Assembly (NCBI GenBank): GCA_021788565.1
Contig: JAJYKO010000440.1
Location: forward strand, 1 to 5,652
Direction: 5' to 3'
Source of the DNA: Chloroflexota bacterium
GTDB lineage: Bacteria; Chloroflexota; UBA6077
DNA: 5,652 nt
Position 1 is the first letter of the stretch, and each line of letters begins with the position of its first letter. Below are positions 1 to 5,586 of this stretch, one piece after another. The notes below the pieces were generated by a model. The model saw nothing but the letters and a program-made list of their open reading frames with translations. It had not been told where the DNA came from and searched no databases. The translations under genes were made by a program, and so were the position numbers.

Positions 1-564
1 GGGCAGTTCGCCCTCGATGGACTGGGCCACGGCGAGCACCTCTATATTCTGGAGGATAATCGCGGCCTCGTCCTTGCCCATGACGTCCTTCTTGAAGATA
101 CCGATCACGTCCACGCGGTCGCCGGGGATTATCATGCCGCCGGCCCCGATGAGCTCGCTGGTGGTTATGGAGACGGCGCGCTTAGAGGGCGGGATAGCGA
201 AGGCCAGTCCGGCCTCCTCTCGCGCGTAGGCGAACATGTTCGGGATGATCTGCTGGCCGGCGCTGATCGGCAGCCTGGTTACCTTTCCGTCGACGTCCTT
301 CACCGCGGAATAGGCATTGGGCTGCTTGGCGGTAGCCGGCACATCCATGACCTTAACCATTGCGGTCGTGACCTTGGTACGGGTTGAGATATCCTGCGCC
401 GCGATCACCACGGGCACGCCCGGGGCCGCCTGAGGCTGGCCGGACTGGGCGGCACGCTGAGCGTTCTGCTGCACCTGCTGCATGTATGCCATGACCAGCC
501 CGGCGGCCAGGACGCCGAGCGCGATCGCGAACACCAGCACCAGTATGCTTCTTCTTCTCTTCAT
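1..564 (-). CDS. cpaB: Flp pilus assembly protein CpaB/RcpC, N-terminal part (cut by window edge)
   Basis: CpaB/RcpC is a periplasmic component of the Tad pilus secretion apparatus, thought to support the outer-membrane part of the channel. The frame stays open from the ATG to base 1, giving 188 residues of a protein usually about 250-350 long, so the C-terminus lies outside the window. Residues 1-5 (MKRRR) are basic and are followed by a membrane segment at about 7-27 and a Gln/Ala-rich linker at 28-48. A SAF-like domain spans about 50-112 (VPVVIAAQDI, then the LPISAGQQI region). The conserved CpaB core follows with LAFAIPPSKRAVSI at 120-133 and IIPGDRVDVIG at 145-155. The ATG is preceded by GGAG with a 7-base spacer. 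It lies 66 bases after the tadG-like stop, so it is probably in the same operon. The family assignment is secure; the exact role in this organism is inferred. Confidence 0.93.
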   Translation of the reverse strand, partial: MKRRRSILVLVFAIALGVLAAGLVMAYMQQVQQNAQRAAQSGQPQAAPGVPVVIAAQDISTRTKVTTAMVKVMDVPATAKQPNAYSAVKDVDGKVTRLPISAGQQIIPNMFAYAREEAGLAFAIPPSKRAVSITTSELIGAGGMIIPGDRVDVIGIFKKDVMGKDEAAIILQNIEVLAVAQSIEGELP

Positions 565-630
565 CTATCCTCTCCAGCAGCAGTTTGGTTGTGCAGCGTT
601 GGTATCACAACTGGCAGCCATCCCACGGAG

Positions 631-1881
631 CTACCTCCATAGGAAGTAGCCCACGATCGCAGAATTGCTCGGGTCTTGCCATGTGGGAGTGGCATCGGTC
701 ACGACAACCTTGCTGAGAAACGAGCCCTGCAAGGTGCTCGGATCAGGGCTGCCAATCACATAGAAGGCCGCCCAATTCAAGACCTGAACCTGACTACTAC
801 CGTTGGTATAGCTACCGGGACCCGAGTTCGGGATAATTGGAATGAAGACCACACGAGGACAGGTGTACGAGACCTGCGGATAAGTGGCGTATACCGACGG
901 GTTAGTGCTTAGGTCAGAGGGATCCCCAGTGCACCCCGAGGGTGGGTTCGGGGGAGAAGAAGGGGACCCCAGGCCCCACGGGGCAGGCGGCGAGACAAGC
1001 GGCGGCGGTGGCGGACTTGGCGGGTCGAGCAGGCCGGAGGTGTCCCAGTAGACGTTGTCCGGCACCCCATTCGTACATTGCACCAAACCAGACGCGCATA
1101 GTGTGGACCACGATGGAGGCTGCGGGTTCGTGAAATTCAACAGATCATTGACTCCTTGCTGGGTAGGGCCGACCTTATTGCCTGGCAACGTGTCCAACCA
1201 TGAACCGGGAACGGGAGGTGGGCTAATGCAAGCACCGCCAGCGGCTAGATTCTGCCTGTAGTTGTCGCCCCCACTGCCGCTCAAGTCCAGCGCGCCGAAG
1301 TTGCCAGGAGTGTAGTTGTTCTGGGCACCCACTTTAAGCGTGACCTCATAGCCCAATAAGTCGCTGTAAGAAATTGGGGTGGTAAACCCGACGGGGAGCA
1401 CCGTTTCAGGTATAGCCAGAGGGAAGTACTTGCACGGTGGCATAGCGGCCGTAACTACGGCCTCAGCGTCGGCCGGAACGTCGATGGGGCCTCCACCGAC
1501 AGCGGCGCGGAGCCCGGGCTGAAAGGTGCGGTGGACCTCCACCACTATGGCGTTAAGGACGGTCGTGTTGCCTCCGGCTGCGGCAGCTTCATTCTTTACA
1601 TGGGCGTTCACCGTTATCGGCTCGCCGGAGGGGTAATTTCGCTTGGCATAGTCTGTCGCGAGGGCTACGGCCCCGGGTGGGTCGTCGGGGAGGTCACGAA
1701 CCCCGGCCAATGCCGCCGCATCCGCGATGTTCTGCTCCGCCCCGCGGCTCCAGAGAAGCTGTCCCATGTCCACAGCCATCGCCCCCGCCCCTAGGAGCGC
1801 CAGGAGAGCCACTGCCACAAGAACCATTGTCTGACCCTTCTCACCTGAGGGCCACCGCCGCCGCGGGCTCATCTCAAACAT
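631..1881 (-). CDS. tadG: TadG-like pilus assembly protein with N-terminal Tad domain
   Basis: Predicted 416-residue envelope-anchored protein. A short basic N-terminus ends in GEKGQT at 13-18, followed by a hydrophobic helix at about 19-37 and the family signature AVDMGQLLWSRGAEQNIADAAALAG at 36-60 (key residues D38, G40, N51, A53-D54-A55 and G60), as in putative Flp pilus-assembly TadE/G-like (Tad) domains. The remainder should be extracytoplasmic. It holds six cysteines (150, 218, 262, 269, 317, 341), a GNFGALDL motif near 193-200 of a kind seen in TadG-like proteins, and a proline-rich stretch at 287-313. No von Willebrand A MIDAS motif is visible, unlike long TadG proteins. I chose the ATG at 1881 because GAGAGG sits 8 bases upstream; a GTG nine bases earlier has no usable spacing to that sequence. 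It follows the second TadE gene by 38 bases. Proposed role: minor pilus component or assembly factor. Confidence 0.85.
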   Translation of the reverse strand: MFEMSPRRRWPSGEKGQTMVLVAVALLALLGAGAMAVDMGQLLWSRGAEQNIADAAALAGVRDLPDDPPGAVALATDYAKRNYPSGEPITVNAHVKNEAAAAGGNTTVLNAIVVEVHRTFQPGLRAAVGGGPIDVPADAEAVVTAAMPPCKYFPLAIPETVLPVGFTTPISYSDLLGYEVTLKVGAQNNYTPGNFGALDLSGSGGDNYRQNLAAGGACISPPPVPGSWLDTLPGNKVGPTQQGVNDLLNFTNPQPPSWSTLCASGLVQCTNGVPDNVYWDTSGLLDPPSPPPPPLVSPPAPWGLGSPSSPPNPPSGCTGDPSDLSTNPSVYATYPQVSYTCPRVVFIPIIPNSGPGSYTNGSSQVQVLNWAAFYVIGSPDPSTLQGSFLSKVVVTDATPTWQDPSNSAIVGYFLWR

Positions 1882-1919
1882 GCTAGACACCTCTCAGCCA
1901 GCGCAAAGCAGACACATCG

Positions 1920-2330
1920 CTATTGGTTCTCGAGGCGCATTGTCGATACGCCGTAAACGCTCATGTCCCCTAGTATCGGGGCGACACTGGACACGTTGGC
2001 GGTGACCGTGACGGTTACCGTGCCGCCCGAAACCACTACTGTAGCGGGTGGGAAATCTCCCGGAAAGCCGTTGGTGTAGCTGGCTGCCACTCCCTGCACG
2101 TCCGTCGGGTAGCAAGTCAACTCGGGATGGCTGGGGATGGTCCTATCCAGACAGGTGGCGCCATAACGAGCTCCCTCCCGGGCGCCGTTGGTGGCGCCGA
2201 GCCAGGCGCCGAACAGGATCCCCCCCTCGACGATCAACGTTATGACCGTAAACAGCAGCACGAAGACCAGAGCGAACTCTACCATGGCTGCCCCTCGCTG
2301 GCCAGTTCGCCCTCGGCTGTTCCGTTTCAT
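1920..2330 (-). CDS. tadE: TadE-family pseudopilin, second copy
   Basis: Predicted 136-residue single-pass protein of the TadE/TadF type. A basic N-terminus (MKRNSRGRTGQR) leads to RGAAMVEFALV, a pseudopilin-like G|xxxxE site (G13, E18), then a hydrophobic helix at about 16-34 and the family's NGAREGARYGA block at 48-58. The rest is a beta-rich outer domain ending in a VTVTVTANV strand. C60 and C73 could form a disulfide. TadE and TadF of Aggregatibacter are pseudopilins processed by TadV; the same is inferred here from the motif. The start is uncertain. ATG 2330 gives the usual short basic leader but has only a weak SD. GTG codons at 2348 and 2354 are in frame, and GGGG lies close upstream of them. 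It lies 76 bases after the first tadE gene, whose protein it resembles. It might equally be called tadF. Confidence 0.85.
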   Translation of the reverse strand: MKRNSRGRTGQRGAAMVEFALVFVLLFTVITLIVEGGILFGAWLGATNGAREGARYGATCLDRTIPSHPELTCYPTDVQGVAASYTNGFPGDFPPATVVVSGGTVTVTVTANVSSVAPILGDMSVYGVSTMRLENQ

Positions 2331-2406
2331 GATCGCCCGTTGTTTCACAACCACAAACCCCGCCCATAATCCAGGACTCTCGGCCCTAAGGGGCCAGGCC
2401 GCAAAC

Positions 2407-3003
2407 CTACTGGTCCATGGTGGTCCACGCGCTAACCGGGAAAGTCCCGCTGGCCCCGAGAAACGGAACGAGCGGACCCGGGGCGAAGATCGCGACCTGG
2501 GCCGTGACCGCGACGGTTACAGGCCCCCCTCCGGCCGTATTGTCGACCAAAATACTGGTGATGGTAATGTCGCCACCAGGGTTGCTCAATCTGGCGCCAT
2601 AGCCAGAGTCCAAGTAGTTCGTTACCTTGCCCACGACGTATGTGGTAATGTCGCCGTCTGCGGGGCTCCACTCGATGGCGTAGCGCGCACCTTCGCGGGA
2701 AGCATTGGTGACGACCTGCCAGGCGTCGAAGATCCTCCCAAACTCCCATATCCCGAACAATAGCATCAGAAGAACGGGCGCAACAAGGACGAATTCTACC
2801 AGCGCGGCGCCGTGCTGAGCCCGGTGCGGGCGATCAATTGCGGAATCCGTAGTGGCGCTCCGTTGTGGGCGCCCTGTTTCCGCCACAGAGGAGCACCTGT
2901 CCACGCCGCTGGGCAGCCACGTTGGGCTGCCTCTCCGCGGTTTGCACAGCCCCGCGGATGGAACCCGCCCCTGAATTGTGGACCAGATGCTCAATGCTGT
3001 CAT
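2407..3003 (-). CDS. tadE: TadE-family pseudopilin, first copy, with long N-terminus
   Basis: Predicted 198-residue TadE-like protein. The recognisable part begins late, with HGAALVEFVLVAPVLL at 64-79, containing the pseudopilin site G65|A66 with E70. A membrane helix runs to about 85, followed by NASREGARYAIEW at 100-112, a beta-rich extracytoplasmic domain with VTVAVTAQV at 162-170, and a C-terminus ending in TTMDQ. The ATG is two bases after the tadV stop (TGACCATG), with GAGG 8 bases upstream, which suggests translational coupling. This start gives an unusual 64-residue, Arg- and Ser-rich extension before the cleavage site, where family members normally have about 10-20 residues. Later in-frame starts are GTG 2904 (no SD) and GTG 2886 (AGGTG 7 bases upstream). 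Even the last leaves about 25 residues, so the extension is at least partly real or marks sequence change. The family call is secure; the start is not. Confidence 0.83.
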   Translation of the reverse strand: MTALSIWSTIQGRVPSAGLCKPRRGSPTWLPSGVDRCSSVAETGRPQRSATTDSAIDRPHRAQHGAALVEFVLVAPVLLMLLFGIWEFGRIFDAWQVVTNASREGARYAIEWSPADGDITTYVVGKVTNYLDSGYGARLSNPGGDITITSILVDNTAGGGPVTVAVTAQVAIFAPGPLVPFLGASGTFPVSAWTTMDQ

Positions 3004-3005
3004 GG

Positions 3006-3557
3006 TCACAGCCTCACGAAAAGCGCGGCGACGCTGCCGGCGGCGATGGCGAGGCCGTATGGGAAGCGCAGCGGCGAGGACTTCGGATCCTTCGGCCGCG
3101 GCAGCCACCCCGTGTAAACAAGGGTCTGGAGCTGCGTCGTGACGCTCGCCACGGTGTAGCGGACCAGGCGGCGACGCACCGCCACGGCGATGGCGATGAT
3201 CCCGCCAGCAAGACCGGTGAAGACGAAGGCGTTGAACACGAATAATGGCCCCATAAGCGCGCCCACCGCCGCGAGCAGCTTGACGTCCCCCGCTCCCATA
3301 ACTCCGATGGCGAAGAAGGCGAAGAATAGCGCAGCCCCCAACGCCCAACCCGCGAGGCCACTGACCAGCCCGTCTGGCCCGCGGAAGAGAAGGCTCAACA
3401 GCAGCCCCACGGCGGCCCCACCAAGCGTGAAAGCGTTCGGAATGCGCAGGTAGCGCAGGTCGATGTAGGCCGCGGCGGCCACCATCGCGACCATGATCAC
3501 GGCCGCCGCGGCCTCCGACCCTTCTGGCATTGTGAGTTGTATGCCGTGAAGCGACAA
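3006..3557 (-). CDS. tadV: Type IV prepilin peptidase TadV/CpaA
   Basis: Membrane aspartic protease expected to cleave the leader of Flp and of the TadE-like pseudopilins at the cytoplasmic face of the inner membrane. With the TTG start it has 183 residues. The two catalytic aspartates of the prepilin peptidase family are visible: D33 in YIDLRYLRIPN (31-41) and D91 in the GxGD motif MGAGDVKL (87-94). Hydrophobic segments lie at about 16-31, 43-58, 64-86, 94-120 and the C-terminus. The methyltransferase domain of PilD is absent, as is usual for TadV/CpaA. I chose TTG 3557 because GAGGAG lies exactly 7 bases upstream; the in-frame ATG at 3530 (174 residues) has no visible SD and is the main alternative. 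The gene follows flp after 80 bases that hold a strong hairpin, and its stop nearly touches the next start. Confidence 0.93.
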   Translation of the reverse strand: MSLHGIQLTMPEGSEAAAAVIMVAMVAAAAYIDLRYLRIPNAFTLGGAAVGLLLSLLFRGPDGLVSGLAGWALGAALFFAFFAIGVMGAGDVKLLAAVGALMGPLFVFNAFVFTGLAGGIIAIAVAVRRRLVRYTVASVTTQLQTLVYTGWLPRPKDPKSSPLRFPYGLAIAAGSVAALFVRL

Positions 3558-3564
3558 CGCTACG

Positions 3565-3613
3565 CTCCTCGAGCTCGGCACCTGGGATCGAACGACCCCT
3601 GGTGCCGAGGAGA
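3565..3613 (-). promoter_or_regulatory. Hairpin between flp and tadV that can enclose the tadV SD
   Basis: On the minus strand CTCGGCACC (3601-3609) and GGTGCCGAG (3574-3582) form a perfect 9-bp stem. After one A-A mismatch it continues with GGG/CCC around a 10-base loop. CTCCTCG at its 5' foot (3606-3612) is complementary to CGAGGAG (3565-3571), which contains the SD of the TTG start at 3557. No run of U follows, so it is not a standard intrinsic terminator. It may protect the 3' end of an abundant flp message, attenuate read-through, or restrain tadV translation. The pairing is seen in the sequence; the role is inferred. Confidence 0.55.
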
Positions 3614-3637
3614 GATCGGTGGCCAGAATACGAGGCC

Positions 3638-3817
3638 CTACAGGTTTGCCTGCCACTTCGCCATGAGGCTGCCCATTCCACTGAACCAGTTGCTGAGGCT
3701 GTTGGAGAAGAACCCTATGCCGACGAACACTATAGTGGCGATGAGGGTAACCAGTAAAGCATACTCAACCAGATCCGCGCCTTCTTCGTCCCGGAAGAAC
3801 CTTCGAATGATGTCCAC
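3638..3817 (-). CDS. flp: Flp-type major pilin prepilin
   Basis: Predicted 59-residue structural subunit of the Flp/Tad pilus, starting at GTG and ending at TAG. The leader MDIIRRFFRDEEG (1-13) is followed by the Flp processing motif G|xxxxEY: G13, then A14-D-L-V, with E18 and Y19. The mature protein would begin at A14 and have 46 residues. The hydrophobic polymerisation helix ALLVTLIATIVFVGIGFF spans 20-37, followed by a short polar tail with W44 and W55. Length, motif and helix are typical of Flp1 family pilins. AAGGAG 8 bases upstream fixes the GTG start. Its 215-base leader, and the hairpin directly after the gene, fit separate high-level expression of the pilin relative to the assembly genes. 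Cleavage should be by the TadV encoded next. Confidence 0.95.
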   Translation of the reverse strand: MDIIRRFFRDEEGADLVEYALLVTLIATIVFVGIGFFSNSLSNWFSGMGSLMAKWQANL

Positions 3818-3825
3818 GGTGTTTT

Positions 3826-3831
3826 CTCCTT
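3826..3831 (-). promoter_or_regulatory. Shine-Dalgarno of flp
   Basis: AAGGAG on the minus strand lies 8 bases before GTG 3817. It is the best SD for any structural gene here with normal spacing, and it decides the non-ATG start of flp. Confidence 0.85.
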
Positions 3832-3879
3832 CTCGCTGTTTTCTTAATTGCTGACTGCACTGTTTCCGAGGGGGTTAGC

Positions 3880-3900
3880 GGCAGGGCACAAGACCCTGCC
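3880..3900 (-). promoter_or_regulatory. Hairpin in the flp 5' leader
   Basis: GGCAGGG and CCCTGCC form a perfect 7-bp stem around a 7-base loop, about 63 bases before the flp start. An overlapping alternative pairing, GGGCA with TGCCC, is also possible. There is no U-tract, so intrinsic termination is unlikely. It begins directly after the stop of a possible 26-codon ORF. Possible roles are mRNA stabilisation or attenuation; neither is shown by the sequence. Confidence 0.45.
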
Positions 3901-3981
3901 CTACGTGCCCGTTCCGATACCGTGGTTAGGGTTGCGATCGGCATCCGCGCGGCCGCGGCAGCGGGTCTTTGTCTCTAGCAT
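3901..3981 (-). CDS. Possible 26-codon leader ORF upstream of flp
   Basis: ATG to TAG, 26 codons, encoding a polar peptide (MLETKTRCRG at the start, NHGIGTGT at the end) with four arginines and no hydrophobic segment. I recognise no family. The reason to list it is the sequence just before the ATG: AAGGGGGTGA at 3982-3991 matches the full anti-SD complement AAGGAGGTGA at 9 of 10 positions. Against it, the G-run is only 3 bases from the ATG, shorter than optimal, and a 26-codon ORF is easily due to chance in GC-rich DNA. Its stop abuts the leader hairpin at 3880-3900, the kind of arrangement expected for a leader peptide, but no codon bias pointing to a sensed amino acid stands out beyond four Arg codons. 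Confidence 0.2.
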   Translation of the reverse strand: MLETKTRCRGRADADRNPNHGIGTGT

Positions 3982-4002
3982 TCACCCCCTTTCATACGAG
4001 CA

Positions 4003-4014
4003 CCGGCATGCCGG
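4003..4014. repeat. 12-bp perfect palindrome CCGGCATGCCGG
   Basis: Lies 18 bases after the stop of the ATPase gene and inside the flp leader. As RNA it would form only a 4-bp stem with a 4-base loop and has no following U-tract, so it is a poor terminator. A second palindrome, GAGCGCGCTC, lies at 4019-4028. These could be protein-binding sites or chance in GC-rich DNA. Confidence 0.35.
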
Positions 4015-4032
4015 GGCCGAGCGCGCTCCGAC

Positions 4033-5415
4033 CTATTCGACGTAGATCCTCTCGTCGATGAGCTTTTCCGTGACGTAGCTGCCGTTCGGGTTCAGGCTGC
4101 AGTAGCTGAACAGCTTCTCGAACTGCACGTCGACTACGTCGCGGCCGGAGCGATTCTTCTCGATACTGCACACGAGCCAGTCGTGGAGGGTCTGCGCCTT
4201 CTGTGGGTTGAACTCCAGGTGCACGCGGGAAACGGCGTCGTACTTGTCCGCCAGCATCAGGATCACGTCGGCCTCGTAGGCGAGCAACGAGCCCCCAAGG
4301 AGGTGGTGGGCGCGCATCCGCCTTGCCTTCAGCCCCTCCAGGTCGGACGCCACCACGGCAACCACCGGGATCTGCTGGGCCATGGCCATCTCCTTCAGGC
4401 CGGTCACCACCATCTCCACCTGCTCCTGCTCGCTCCGGAGCTCGGTACCCACCGGCATCTTCTGCAGGTAGTCTACGAACAGCACCAGCCGGTCGTCGCT
4501 CCGCACCCGATGCGCCTCGACGAGGGACGCGATGGCCGAGAGGGTGGCGCGATCGCCTGACCCCTTCAGGAGATGCAGCCGATCGCCGTAGACGCGCAGC
4601 CGCTCCAGAGCGACGCTGGTACGAGAATCCGCCTCCAGGAGATCGTAGAGGCCGGTCTCGCCCTGGTGGTGGGCGGCCATGATCCGCTGGGTAAGGTCGC
4701 GCACGGTCACCCCCAGGCGGAGTCCTTTGGAATCGGGATCGATGGACTCCATGGCGATCAGCCGCTGGACGAGGTTCTCCTCGTCGTGTTCGAAACAGAG
4801 ATAGAGGCAGCTCGCCTCGCCGGAGGCGGCGACGTTGCGTGCCATCTGGAGCGCCATGGTCGTCTTGCCGGTCCCCTGGGCACCGCCGAGAAGGATCAGC
4901 TCGCCCGGCCTGATGCCGCCGCCGAGGGCCTCGTCCAACGGATCGAAGCCCAGAGCCACCGGGGTCATGGTCTCCAGGTACCCCGCGGCGACCTTCTCCG
5001 CGAGGCCATCCAGAACGCCGAGCGCCGAGGTCGGGCGTACCGGTCCGGAGCTTGTCGGCACCTGCCAGGCGTCTCGGGGCTGCTGCGTTCGGTGGCGGAT
5101 TGCAGGTGTGGCGCCTGCGACACCCTCTGATCCTGTGGCCGTGTAGGGGCCGGCCGCTGTGCCGGCCCGCCCGGTCACCCCCTGGAGTGCCAACGCCGCG
5201 TCGATCTGGGCTGCGTCCAGGTAGCCGAGGCCGGTCAGGATGCGGCCGAGGAGGTAGTAGCGGTGCCTCGCGGCGAGAAACTGCTGGCGATCGAGAGCGG
5301 TCGTAACCTGCTCGGGAGTCACGACACCGGCCTCCACAAGGATCTGGCCAAGCTTGCGCTGTCCGATCCCCATGCCGCCGAAGCCGCTACCGGTCCCGCT
5401 GCCCGACTGGAACAT
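4033..5415 (-). CDS. MshEN-like domain fused to a DnaB/KaiC-type RecA-fold ATPase
   Basis: Predicted 460-residue cytoplasmic ATPase of unknown role. After a Gly/Ser-rich start, residues 21-78 hold two copies of the GspE/PilB N-terminal motif: KLGQILVEAGVV..V...L..Q (21-44) and LLGRILTGLGYL..I...L..Q (55-78). This fits the MshEN c-di-GMP-binding pattern, except that the first position is Lys rather than Arg, the second copy has T61 in a normally aliphatic position, and the spacer is 10 rather than 5 residues. A low-complexity linker covers about 80-145. The RecA core resembles the C-terminal half of DnaB: Walker A GGAQGTGKTT (177-186), E209 in CFEHDEE, Walker B VLFVDYLQKM (311-320, D315) and IEKNRSGRDVVDVQF (418-432). 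The DnaB N-terminal domain is absent, and SQLNR of DnaB is SDLEG here (357-361). An in-frame stop lies just upstream of the ATG, so this is the first ATG. Its AGGA is 13 bases away, and Met15 (5373) is an alternative. Being upstream of flp on the same strand suggests a link to the pilus. Confidence 0.8.
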   Translation of the reverse strand: MFQSGSGTGSGFGGMGIGQRKLGQILVEAGVVTPEQVTTALDRQQFLAARHRYYLLGRILTGLGYLDAAQIDAALALQGVTGRAGTAAGPYTATGSEGVAGATPAIRHRTQQPRDAWQVPTSSGPVRPTSALGVLDGLAEKVAAGYLETMTPVALGFDPLDEALGGGIRPGELILLGGAQGTGKTTMALQMARNVAASGEASCLYLCFEHDEENLVQRLIAMESIDPDSKGLRLGVTVRDLTQRIMAAHHQGETGLYDLLEADSRTSVALERLRVYGDRLHLLKGSGDRATLSAIASLVEAHRVRSDDRLVLFVDYLQKMPVGTELRSEQEQVEMVVTGLKEMAMAQQIPVVAVVASDLEGLKARRMRAHHLLGGSLLAYEADVILMLADKYDAVSRVHLEFNPQKAQTLHDWLVCSIEKNRSGRDVVDVQFEKLFSYCSLNPNGSYVTEKLIDERIYVE

Positions 5416-5455
5416 CTGCTACGGCCGTCCTTTCATCCCTAGTGAAGCGGCTACC

Positions 5456-5524
5456 AAACCCGCGGGGTCTTTGGCTCCTGGTCCTGTGCTGCCGTGCCTC
5501 GATCCCCTGAGACCCCGCGGGTTT
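5456..5524. repeat. Perfect 15-bp inverted repeat upstream of the ATPase gene
   Basis: AAACCCGCGGGGTCT (5456-5470) and its exact reverse complement (5510-5524) flank 39 bases that have no strong internal pairing. Each arm holds the 8-bp palindrome CCCGCGGG. It ends 41 bases before the ATPase start and would sit in that gene's 5' leader. On both strands the second arm ends in TTT, but the long loop and short T-run make a standard terminator doubtful. Alternatives are an operator pair, a leader structure or a small mobile repeat. I found no match to a riboswitch consensus I know. Confidence 0.75.
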
Positions 5525-5568
5525 CACCGCCCGAGTTCACCGGCGGCCTTTCCTCGACCGCGTGAGTG

Positions 5569-5574
5569 AGTATA
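5569..5574 (-). promoter_or_regulatory. -10-like hexamer TATACT (possible cluster promoter)
   Basis: TATACT on the minus strand matches the sigma-70 -10 consensus at 5 of 6 positions and is followed by gene-free leader. At 16-18 bases upstream there is no good -35 hexamer (AGCGTA at 17), and the spacer contains six C residues. If used, transcription would start near 5562, leaving a leader of about 147 bases that contains the inverted repeat. An activator or another sigma factor could compensate for the missing -35. Confidence 0.3.
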
Positions 5575-5586
5575 GGGGGGAAAACA

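Noticed and set aside
2382..2395. Small hairpin GGCCC-TAAG-GGGCC between the two tadE genes as a terminator
   Set aside because: Only 5 bp, no T-tract on either strand, and located inside what looks like one operon.
2188..2763. Long plus-strand open frame (191 codons) across the two tadE genes, and another at 4573-5130 across the ATPase gene
   Set aside because: Both are antisense to clear protein families, their translations are low-complexity, and no SD was apparent; they are shadows of GC-rich codon usage.
3574..3609. tRNA-like text (TGGGATCGAACGACCCC with TGGTGCCGAG) in the flp-tadV spacer
   Set aside because: It resembles a T-arm and CCA end only superficially; the T-stem does not pair, and no anticodon or D arm exists nearby.
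3741..3817. Sigma-54 (GG-N10-GC) or classical sigma-70 promoter directly upstream of flp in 3818-4032
   Set aside because: I looked through the leader and found no convincing TGGCAC-TTGC pair or spaced -35/-10 pair, though flp may still have its own promoter.
5456..5524. c-di-GMP (GEMM) riboswitch suggested by GCACAGG within the leader repeat and the c-di-GMP-type domain downstream
   Set aside because: The GCACAGGGCAAACC core and tetraloop-receptor elements are not present; only a 7-base fragment matches.
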